Of a stretch of 64,000 bases of DNA, positions 38,501-49,100 are shown in pieces; the first letter of the stretch is position 1, and each line of letters starts with the position of its first letter. A program made the translations under genes and the position numbers. Origin of the DNA: Asterochloris sp. CNOR1 (Eukaryota; Chlorophyta; Trebouxiophyceae; Trebouxiales; Trebouxiaceae); NCBI GenBank assembly GCA_963969365.1, contig OZ017761.1:1364001-1428000 (forward strand). The letters are read 5' to 3'. Under the pieces are notes generated by a model. It ran no database searches. It was not told where the DNA came from and saw only the letters and a program-made list of their open reading frames with translations.

Positions 38501-41500
38501 TCTGTTGCTGCATCAATTTGCATAGTAATGCTGCTGCTGATGTCAGCCCTGCAGCTGCCACCCTGGCCTATCTGCTTACACATAAAGTGCCCCAGCACCA
38601 GCTGCACTGCTGCACCACATGCTCCAAGCAGTGCAAAGGCCTCACCCTCACCCTGCCCAGTGGTGTCTGCCAAGGACTACCACCATGCTGGCTGACTGCC
38701 TGAGCTTCCTGTCTCACTGCTGTTGTGCAGCTTGCAGGTGCCGTTCTGTTCTGGAGGGCAGCTCTCAGACGAGAGCAAGTGGCTGATCATATGAATCCCT
38801 GTGCTGCATTACAAGCTTAGTGTCACGCCTCACCTTCACCACTGCCATCTTGTCCTTCCAAGTAGCTCTGTACAGCCGGCCACAGGATGTCTTGGTGATG
38901 AGAGGCCCCAGCCTCACATCCTTCAGGGGGCTCACTTGCGCCTGAGGCCGCCTGGACTGCAGCCCATGGACATGCATGTGTTCAGAAGCTTTCAGCAAAC
39001 AGGGCCAATTTCAAAAGGGATGCATAGCATTGTATGGAAGACATATACATATACGGGCTGCCCATTCCTGGGACTTGAAGTACAAGCTGAGCCTGGTACC
39101 ACGGTCAGGCATCGAGGTAACATGGCAGTCACCCTGTGTGCAGCAAGAGGCCTGCAGCTGCTGCGGCCTCCAGTCGGCAAATGATGGGCACAAGAGCACA
39201 GCAGGGCACCACTGCAGCCATGCTGAGAGGAGCATGCAGGGCGGTGCATAGCTCCATGGGGGTGACCACTGCATTCCTGCATTGGTGCAGCCGTTCTGCA
39301 TGCTAGCTATGAATGCAAAGCAGAGTTTGCACAGCTGGAAGCCAGGTCATGAATTCATCCTCACCGCCTTGGACTCTGCTGACAGGACATAGACGGTTGC
39401 AAACCAGATGTGGAGGTACTTGTCGGGCTCTGCTGCCCGAACGAAGCTGGGGATGCCAATGGGCTCAGTAGCCTCATCCAAGGCATCCTGTGCAGCCAGC
39501 CTGCAGGGCAGCAGCACACGCGTGAGAGCTATGCACCCCCCAGCATCCAGCCAGTGCCCGTCAGACAGCAGACAAGGGGACTCAGCGCCCAAGCCTTGCT
39601 GCACAAGGCTGCTGCCGCTATCCTCTGGACCTGTTGCTTGGCGGGCAGATGAGTGCCAGTGGCAATGGCTCTGGACATCTGAACTGCCACAGCATGCAGA
39701 CTGTGCTCCTCAAGCCCATCTTCCAGTGGTGGCAGTTCTAAGCTAACCTGGACCCAAACCTCAGCACCAGTACCCTGCTGCACAGGGCAGCTGCTCCTAC
39801 CTGAAATCAACTTCAAGCTGGAGAGTCTGCTTACTGGTCTTCAGCTGGGCCGGCAGCACAAAGTTCTGGCCCTGCTTCCAGGTGTCCTCACCACCCCGCA
39901 GCATCTCCCAAGACTCTGCCTGTATCACATACATCACGAGGCTGCCTCCTGCTGCAGCTTCAGTGATGGTCAAGGACCTGCACAAGTCAGCACCCTGCTG
40001 CAAGCTGCTCGTTGATCACTGAAGGCGTCGCTGCTGAGCCAGGGCAGACCACGACATGCATCCCAACCTGCTGCAGAGTCACAGGAAACATGCAGAGCTG
40101 CTGCACGATGCTCTCACAGGTCAAGCAGGTACCTTGGTTTGGCCATCCAGACTGAGCATGTCAAAGAAGGTGTGGTGGAAGGCAGCAGAGCCTGCAGATA
40201 GCATAACTTGCATCAAAGAAGGCGAGTACATCTCAATGGCTGCTCCAGAAGGCTGCCAAATGCAAGCTGCTGCTCGTGAGGGGTTTTTCCATGAAGGTGT
40301 CATGGCAAGAGGCTGAAGACATTGCAGCCATGCAGGGGAGGACTATGCAGGCATTGCTCCGTGTGCCGCAGCAGTGACCTGCAGGTTCGCTGACTGCACA
40401 TCCCATGCCCGTCAGGGCTGCTGCAAAGCTCGCTGTCCACCAAGCAGCTCAGTCGTCATGCTGGCTTTCACCACATACGTGCACTGCAACACCCCGCATG
40501 GTCAGGCAGCCTGTCTGGCTCACCTGCCAGGCGATCTAGAAGCTCATTTCGGTACAGGATATGCCACTTGTCCTGGCTCACATCCAGCAGCATGACCCCG
40601 GTGCCTTGGGTCGGCCCGCGCAGCACGCCAGCCTCAGTGGCTTCATTCATGTCCATGCCAACTTTCACGACATGGGCCAGCTCAATCTGCCGCACAGCCA
40701 CCTCTGCAGCAAGGCGGTGCCAGGGGCGTGAGTGCCCCAGTCATGATAAGAGGTCATGGACCAGCTTGATCCGCTGCAGGGGCACCTCTGCGGCAAGAGA
40801 AGGAAATAGCTTGGCTGCTGTGCCAGAATTTGACATGAGCCACCTTTATCAGGGACACTCCTAAGTCTGCAACATGGAGAGGCCATGTCATGGGATTTTC
40901 TCCAGATGTGTCAGACATGGAGATGTGGCAACCTCAGACATGACTGTCAACAGGGCTTTGCCTCCTGCTCTGATCTCAAGCATGCAGCAGCTGTGCATGT
41001 CTTTCATGCACTGCACTGACAAAATGAGAGTAGTGCAGAGCTGTGCATGTCTTCGTTTGAATACCAACAATTGGATTACTCTGTGCTACAGCCCACAATA
41101 TTTGCTTGCATATCAACCAACAAAGCGCTGTGGGCTGGGGCATGCAGGGCTCAACGACCTCACTGTAGCGAGTGCTGCAGCAAAGGGGGAAAGAGGTGGG
41201 TAGGCCCACCTGCGAAGTTGCAGAGCATGTTGCAGCTGTCGGCATCGAGCTTACGAGCGTGGTAGTCATGCAGGCACCTGCAGATGTCATTCAGGGTCCA
41301 GCAGGGTCGGGCACAGCATTTGCCCAAGGAGTTGAAAGAAAGGGCATGTGCCTGCTGGCAAAGCTCATGCTGTAGTATGGGAGGCACTGACGCTGACATT
41401 GCAAGACCATGCATGCCCTCTTCAAAACAACAGAGCCAATACGGGGTGAGCAGTCATGTTCAGGGAACAAGGCAAGCTGGCAAACATCAAGCTGCCATGC

Positions 41501-42853
41501 TGCAGCACTGGAGCTCACAGTGCTGCTGTGCATGCCGGTCGCACCATATCAGCACAGTGTGAGCAGCCATGCTAGACGTGCAGATGATGGGATCAGCACC
41601 AAGGCGGAAAAGGGGCTGGAGGTATCAGGGCTCACAGTGCGCCAAGGCGGTGGCCTGAAGAGGATACAAGCGGCGCCCCAGCATAGAAGCGAAGGAATGG
41701 GTCGCCCACAACCAGAGGGTTGCCGGAGAACCTGCAGCAAGCCGCAGCAGCTTGACTCATGGTTGGCCAGCGATTGCAGGGCAGCAATGACTGACCTCCC
41801 CAAGTTAGCACAAGGGCATAGCCTCCCAGAAGCATGGAAAGCAAAGACCCTGGCCTGGCAAGGCTGCAGCAGCAGGTACACCAGACACATGGCTGAGTCA
41901 GTGTCCCTGCCTGCTCGGAGAAACAACTATAGCATCGCGGCAAGATTTGCTGAGGCGACTTGCAGATGAGCTGAGGCTGCACCTTGCACGACCAGCCCAG
42001 CAGACCAGCATGACATCTGCACGGGCGGCAAGGCTGTCCCCAAAGCAGCACAGCAAAGGGGGCTGTGTGACTCACCGAGCATCCTGGGTAGCATCCTCCA
42101 CTATCAGCATCTGAGCATGCTCTGGCAGCAGCGTCCAGGCACAGAAGGACACATTCCGGTCCGTGGAGGTGCACCGCAGTTTGGCACCAACTGAGCCTGC
42201 TGCAGACTTGAAGAACTGTCGCTCCGCATCCACCAGCGATACCAGAGCCACAGGAACCTGCATGGCATGGCAGACAGGGGTCAGTCCAGACCACAAGGGC
42301 TTGCAGCGGACATGTGTGCCTGGTTGCAGCGGGAGTGAGGCATGGCCTGGTGCACAGTTAGGCTGGACAGCAGCAGGCAGTGCAGAGCTGAGGCTGCAGC
42401 CACCTTGAACAGTTGCACCAGTGCCTCGCAGATCCTGTCCAGGTGCAAGTCAGGCACTTCCTCCAGCACCCCCAGGCCTTTGAGCACGGACAGCCTTTCA
42501 GCCTCGTTTTGGGGAGCCACTGCCCCCTTGTAGCTGGAGCCGGCAGGGGCCTGGGGTGGGGCCCTGCTGCTGGCAGTCTGGCCGGCCGCAGGGCTGGTTG
42601 GGGGGTGCTCTGGGGGTGGCAACCCATTGCTTGCTGCGTCCACATGCAGGACAGTCTCAAGCTTGGGGAGAGGTTTGCCTGTCTCCTCCGCCTGCAGGCA
42701 GGGCCATGTTGCTGCTGTAGACAGGCATCCGGTTTGCAGAATGGTGCTGCACAGCACAAGCGTGCTGCACATTGCACGAAGGCGTGGTCAAGCCTGCAGA
42801 AACGCTCACTAACCCTCCAGTACCTTTTCAGGACGGGAAGACGAGCACCCCAT
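35538..42853 (-). CDS. Lipidated GAF-PAS-pseudokinase, copy 1 of 3
   Basis: Exons, read from the start: 42853-42824 (MGCSSSRPEK), 42691-42404, 42257-42076, 41731-41636, 41277-41210, 40703-40524, 40191-40133, 39977-39801, 39500-39365, 38956-38834, 38033-37905, 37713-37570, 37243-37031, 36544-36434, 35948-35796 and 35696-35538. MGCSSS is a typical N-myristoylation and palmitoylation motif. A GAF domain follows (NEAERLSVLKGLGVLEE to FYAGAPLVSSSGHRLGAL), then a PAS-like segment (VMLLDVSQDKWHILYRN) and a TKL-like kinase fold. The fold keeps the ATP-site lysine (MAVVKV), a helix-C glutamate, the DFG-position Asp (VCDLEQA) and APE (MAPEL). The catalytic loop reads YMHEQGIVHGGLTAEKI, so the HRD Asp and the following Asn are gone. 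Reading phase does not match between the exons ending at 40133 and starting at 39977, so a small exon or a lesion lies there. Likely a signalling scaffold. Confidence 0.85.
37983..38240 (-). repeat. Three tandem copies of a kinase-exon start
   Basis: The minus-strand exon starting at 38033 begins VIGPRPAGHHGEAPGQ. Upstream on that strand, 38098-38160 reads VTGPSLAGRGSELPGW, also preceded by CAG. A third copy lies at 38205-38240. All share the plus-strand string CTGCCTG...GGGCC/GGGACCAGTCAC. Confidence 0.75.
40666..40787 (-). repeat. Decayed copy of the PAS-exon start
   Basis: On the minus strand the exon at 40703 starts EVAVRQIELAHVVK. An upstream copy at 40787-40750 reads EVPLQRIKLVHDLLS and then hits a stop codon. 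Both are preceded by GCAG acceptors, so the copy must be skipped for a full-length product. Confidence 0.75.
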
Positions 42854-43157
42854 GGCGTCCAGGTTTGCTGTGTCAAGATGACGGGCGGCCGAGCCGGTAA
42901 TGTCAACGCCTGGTGATCTCTGGACAAGAACGAGTTGGTGTCATGATGTCCACGCTGAATCATGAGCCGATGAGCCAGGCCCATAAGCCTGCCCGCCATG
43001 TGGAGTGGCAGGTCCAGTCGTCATTGGATTTTTCAGCGTGTAATCTGGGTGTGGTTGATTGCTACAGAGATGCAATTGCTAGCGGTTAGAAGAGTGGTCT
43101 GCAGCCTGCAGGTGGCAAAGAGGTCTGGCGCAGACAAAGAGGGGGCCATGCGAAACT
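42854..43157. other. Short intergenic spacer between kinase-like copies 1 and 2
   Basis: About 300 bases carry both the 3' end of copy 2 and the promoter of copy 1, which are transcribed in the same direction. Nothing else recognisable is present. Confidence 0.35.
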
Positions 43158-46100
43158 TCAGAGCATCTTGTTACATTCAACCGCGTTCCAGGCCTCAGCT
43201 GTGCCTGCATCTGCCGCAGTCTGCAACCGCTCTAGCGATCTGAGAATCGCTCCTGCTGACGGGCGACAGGTGACGTCTGTGGCCATGCAATCATCAGCAA
43301 AGGCCTGCAGTGGGTGTGGACAAAGGCTTTATGGGTCACTGAGTTCAAGCCTAGCACTGCATTGAACAATCCGGCCTTGCTCGGCAATGGGCATCCTGTG
43401 AGGTGACTGCTGTCGCACCTGAAACGCTTTTGGGACTTGCTTGGGAAATATCAAGCGCTCCCCTGCAAGCACCTTGGTGGTTACTTCGTCCCTAGACATG
43501 CCTATCCAGGGCTTCTGCCCTGTATACATTTCCCTGCAGCGTGACAGGGCTGCCGTGAACGTGTGACCTGATGCGCAGTACACAGGGGCCCAAGCATAGC
43601 CGATGCCAGGGCATGCTGCTGCCAGCGAGGCAGGGACTATGCATCTCTATGCACATGGGCTGAATTCAAGTCCGAAACACAGGCAGGTTTCGTCACTCAC
43701 CACAGCAGCACCCCGAAGCTGAAGATGTCGGCCGCCTGCAGCAGGGGTTGAGGGGTTCAAAGGGAGAGCAGCACCTTGCTTGCAAAGGCCCATCATGCAA
43801 TCATCAACAGCAGTGCAGCCCTGTTGCATCCCCTGTGCTACGTAATGCAGCTGCGGGTATTGCTGGGCACCGGATAATTGATTTGACAGATGCACTTCAG
43901 GGCTGCAGAGGGTTGAAATTGCAGCAGCATCAATCATGACTACAAGTTATATGTGGGTGCTGCATGCTTCACCATCGGCACAAAGCAATGTCCCTGGCAT
44001 GAATGGGCCCAGGCAGCACCCATCCAGCTGCATCAAGAATTGCAGCAACATCAGGCCAGGCCAGGCATTTCCAGCGGGCAGCTCATCCTCACGAGCTCAG
44101 ATCCACAATGGAGCAGATCAATCACATCCAGCTCTGACACCTAGTAGTAGCAGCTAAATCTATGACATACTTGCTGGGCCAGCCAATCATGCGGGCCTAC
44201 CTTGGTGAGCACCCCGTCGCTAAGGGCCTCTGGAGGGCTGTGGCGGACCTCGCGTGCCACAGACACCTTGTTCCAGGGCTCCTCTGCCGTCTCAGCAAAC
44301 TCAAAGTCAGCAATCTGCAGGGAAGACCAACCTGTTGGCAGCACACTGACAACGAGACAACAAGTTGAGAGCTTCTAGACTGTGGAGCATGCTGATCCAA
44401 TGCTGCAATGAGCAGCAGAGAAGGTCAAAGTCGGAGTTCTGCAAGACACCAGCAGGCTCCAGCAGACATCAGTCAAGCTGCTAATATTCTAGGCAGCTGA
44501 TATTTCAGGCGTAAGCGCCGGAGGTGCAGGAGAGCAGCTGCAAGCTGCTCGGTGCTGAGCATATTTGCAGAGAGGGCCGTGATGCGTCACCTGCCTGCAG
44601 TCTGTGCACAGAGCAGTCAGCTGCTACCCGCTCAGACCACAGAGATTTCCCTGCATGAGTGAGAGATGCTGCCACAGGGAGGTGCTGCATGTCCAGCGGG
44701 GTCTGCGCACATGAAGGTGCTGCACCCCCAGCGGACTGCAGGCCAGGTAGGAGGTCCAGACCCTTGCGTGTGACGCCTGTCTGACAGACTTTGTGCACAG
44801 GGACATGCCACACGCCCAGCATTTGCCGGCCTGGCAGGCAGGTGCCCCACCCTGAGGGTGACTAGACTGCCCGTCAGGGTCACCGCACAGGAGTCAGCTG
44901 CTGCCTGCCTAGACTGCAGGGGAGGCCCCTACCTTAAGTGTGATGCCCTGGCCATCAGGATCTGTGCACAGAAAAATGCTGCTGCCGCTGAGGTCGCTGT
45001 GAATGATGCTAGACTGATGCAGGTAGCTGATGGCTCTGGCCAGTTCGGTGGCTGACTTTATGATGGTCTTCATGTCAGGCTGGCCCAGCACGCCGGTGGC
45101 GCTGAACATGCCCCTGTCAATGGCATCCTGCAGCAGATTGGGGGAGCACCTGGATGCAGCACCGCTGGGCTATCATGTCTGGAATGCCCAGCATACCAAT
45201 GACTCCGCACATGCCCTTATCAATGGTGTCCTGCAGGTACACAGGGTGTGTGTGCAGCATCGTCACAGGATTTGCTGGGGCCGGCTTTGTGATGTCTGCT
45301 TCCCAGCTGCCAGCACACATCTTGGGGCGCCAGCAGCTGCCCCTGCTGGGTACACACAGCTGACGAAGGCAGCTCAATCCTGCCTGGTACAAATGATCAT
45401 AGCACACACATCAGCAGGTTGCCATCTACCAGAGAAGCTGCGCATTCAGTGAAGAGCATGGCTGACCTGCAGGCTGCCAGCATCACAGTGCTTCAGCACA
45501 ACCCGGTGTGGTGCCAGCCAAGCTGCTGCTGATGTGCTCTACTGAGGCTGGAGGCAAGTGCCCAGGCCTGGCCAGAGGGCGTGCGGCCCTGCCCTTTGCA
45601 AACACACCTGCAAGCTGCCAGCATCACAATACTGGCGCACAATCCAGGTCTCAGCTATGTTGGCCCCTGTGGCCGAGTCCGTCCTGCCCAGGTCATGGGA
45701 GGTGCGCGTGGCAGACCCTGTTCGCCGCGCATGGGTGGCCATGTCAGATGACACCTTTGCACCCCTATCGCCTGCAAAGGGCAGGGGAAGGGCAAGCAAG
45801 GGTATTGGAGCAGCCCCAACATCTCAAGCAAGAACAATGGGGCGGCAAAGAGCTACACAGACCGGCTGGCTTTTCCTCCATCAGAATTGGCAAGGTGTCG
45901 AGATGCAAGCCCAAACCAATTGCCTGCCAACCCTGGATGTGCAGCTTGCCAGCGTCGCCTCCTGCCAGTTGTGCTGCAGATTGCATGGAAGCAGCTCTCA
46001 CCTGTCAGCCGTGTGGTGCGGCCAGAACCAAAACTTCTCAGGCTTGTCATCTGCAGCAGCCAGTGATGGAAAACCCTCAGGTGTGGCGCTGCGCCTTCCA

Positions 46101-49100
46101 GCCAACCTGACAGCACAAACCAAGATTTGCAGTGCAGCAGCTTGGCACACACACGGTCACGTCGTCTGTCAGCAGACATGCTGCAACTGCAGCAAGGGAA
46201 GCGGCCCCATGCTCAGTTGACATCTTCAGCAGCCCAACCACCACAAAGAGCCATGGCAGCAGCCCCTACCACAGAAATCCCATTGCCAGGCTCGGCTAGC
46301 CCTCATTGTGGGGCAGACAGCAAAAGCAGTAGACCAGGGCTCTGCGCTGCAGCACTGGCCACATGCGCCAGGCTCACCGGTCGCTGTCGGCAGGCATGCT
46401 GCAGGTTGACAGCAATGTTGGGGTGGTTCAGCGGCCCTGTGATGACTGCCTCAGGGACAGGCTTGATGCCATCAGCTATGGGTGTCTCCACCACCTACGA
46501 ATGCCCCAGGCAGCAAGCTTCAGTATGAGAGGGGCTGCAGTCTGCTTGGCACAGGCGTCGGCACGCAAAGCCAGGTGGCAATTGCTTGGACATTTGCAGC
46601 GCTCCCCCTGGCAAGTGATGGGCGCCAGCACTTTTTAAGCAGAAGCCTGCAGTTGCCATGCGCTGCCGGGGTGGGGGAGGGGGGGATGTGCAGATCTCAC
46701 ATCTGAGGATTGGTCTACCAGGTGCGCATCATGGGGCAGCGGGACAGGCAGCTCACACGTCAACTGCAAGCATGTCTGTGACTTACCTTGATGTGAACCA
46801 GTTCCCCTTTGAGCGTCCCGCGATACAGCCGCCCTGTCCTTGTCTGGCAGATCAGCTGACTGAGCTTCACCCCCTCAATAGGGAGTGCATCCTTGCCGCC
46901 CTTCACAAAGCTCTGCAAGTGCAACACTGACTCAGCAAGCTGGGTGCGAATGATGCATCTGCAGGATTCTGCCTGCACGTGCACTGCCAGTTGCTGCGTG
47001 TCGTGCACTTGGGCCGGGGACAGCCATGTCAGGTCAGCCTGGATGACATGCCTGTGCATGATTGCGCCTCTGCACAGCGAGGTGCTCTCAACAGCAGCAC
47101 TCAGTTGAGCGTCAGCAGGAGTAGGCAGACCAAAAGGTAGTGCAGAAGACCGCACAGGCCCTGAACTGCACTGCACTGCACTGGGAGACCAGCCCTGCTG
47201 GGTTCGGAAGGGGGGTCTGCTATAGCTTCAGGCAGCAGAGGTGCCCCGTCAGATCATTGGTTTCACCCCTGGAGTGCTCACCGGTCTGTGCACCACAGTC
47301 TGCTCCTTGAGCGTGGCAAAATAGAGGGACCCTTTAGGGGAGTCTGGCGCCGCGCGAATACGCCCAGGAATGGAGATGAAAGGCATTTTCTCATCCAGAG
47401 GCCCATTCACAGCAGATCTGCAGGATAGCATGCTCCTCTTTGCTACCTAGTGCACGAGTGCTATGTCTGCAAGTCCTGTCATGGGTAGTGCCGTCTGGCA
47501 GGGTCACAGGCCGGCCCAGACAACAGGCCTTGGCATGGGTCAACGCTGATGCCCAGGACCCCTTCCGCAGAGCAACCGCTAGCATGATGGCCATCAGCAG
47601 CCCAGCACCGTGCAGGGCAGGTACCTTCTGGTCCATACTGTGGCTCACCTCAAGTGAAGGGAGACCTTCTTGCTGTTCACAGAGGCTGTAGTGCCAAACT
47701 CCTGGCGCTCTGAGAGCTGCTGCTGGCCTGTGATGAGAGGCCTTGCGGTCTCATCCTGCAGAGCATCACAGGCATGCTTGTGTCAGGTCGCACAGCGGTG
47801 GTACTGCATGCCTACTGGCTGCCATAAGCAGGTGCTCCCCAGTCACCAGAGACTGCCAACCTCATGTTGCAGCACACATCAAAGGTGCAGCACCAGTCTG
47901 CACAGCGGTGCCATTGTGTGCCTGCTGCCTGCCAGGCTTGGGTGCAGGCCCATGACTTGAGTGCATCACAGGCATGATTACATCAGGCTGCTCAGCAATG
48001 CAACTGTCTCCCTGCTGCCTGCCATGAGCTGATGCTGCCCTGTGCTTAAAGACTCTAGCAGACTTTGCCTGCAGGGCAACAGAAGCCCGAATGCTGAGGA
48101 GCAAGCACGACATTTGCTTACGTCAGAGCGCACAGCCTGTCAAGCGCAACTGCTGCTGTCCAGGACCCACACAGTATTAGGCCAGGTGCTGGCACTCTCC
48201 TGCTGCTGTGAGCGCATCAGTGCTGCTCTCTGGTGCCAGCCCTGAAGGTGCCAGGCACCAGACGAGCATCAATGTCCTCAGAGACCCCAGCCAGAGCTAT
48301 TCAACAAAGGTTGTGCACACACCCCTTGCTCTGCAAAACCAGACCCTGCATTGTTCAAGGTCAAACTGGGGGACGCCCACCTCTGTGACGAATAGGTCCC
48401 ACAGAGGCACTCCCCTCACGGCATCAAAGTCTAGCTCTGTGAGCTCAGTGAAGGCTGAGTTGCAAAATAATATCTTCCAGCGAGGTGTGGCCACGTCTAC
48501 CAGCAGGAAAGCTGTGGAGTTAGCCTCTGCAACTGCCTCTGCACTGCAGGCATCACAACAAGGCGTCATGCATCTGAAGTGGCCAGCAGACATTGGGAAC
48601 TGGGCTGAAGAGTTGGTGCTGCACCTCAAGTGCAGGTCAACAGTCATCTGCTGCAGGGAGGGTGCAGCCTGGCCTTTGCATGCCATTCTCTGCCTGGCCA
48701 CCTCCTGCCAGATGGCACATGGGCAGACCAGCACCGATCCTTCCTCCAGCTGAAGCGTACCGCTGCAAGCACTTATGTAGCCTGTGCTCAATGGCTGCAA
48801 GGGGATATCAGGCCAGGCTTTGCATGCGCTGCGCTTCAGGCCTTTGAGGGCCACTCCTTGCTGTGTGATTCATGGACTGTCAACTTCAGGACTGCCTGTT
48901 AAAGCTAAGCTGATCAGACTCATCATCAAGCAAATCGGCGGGCGGGAATGATTAATGTGTCAGCGCTAGGGCTGCAGGCAATCTGGGCTTGCCCGCCAAG
49001 CACCATGATGCCCCAGATGGGGAAGATGGCTGCCCCATGGTGCAGCTGCATGCTCTGCAGCTCCCCAGCAGTTCTGTTGTGGTAGGTCACCAATGCTGAG

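Noticed and set aside
43329-43583. Continuous minus-strand frame reading through 43419 to a stop
   Set aside because: Reading on gives a short non-homologous tail. The GTGCGA donor at 43418 and the exon at 43304-43158 (AFADDCMATDVTCRPSAGAI) restore the C-lobe seen in copies 1 and 3.
47160-47225. Repetitive CTGCACTGCACTG tract followed by a TTCGGA-like stretch, suggesting a small structured RNA
   Set aside because: It does not match 5S rRNA or a tRNA acceptor/T-loop pattern that I can recognise, and sits in an intron of copy 2.
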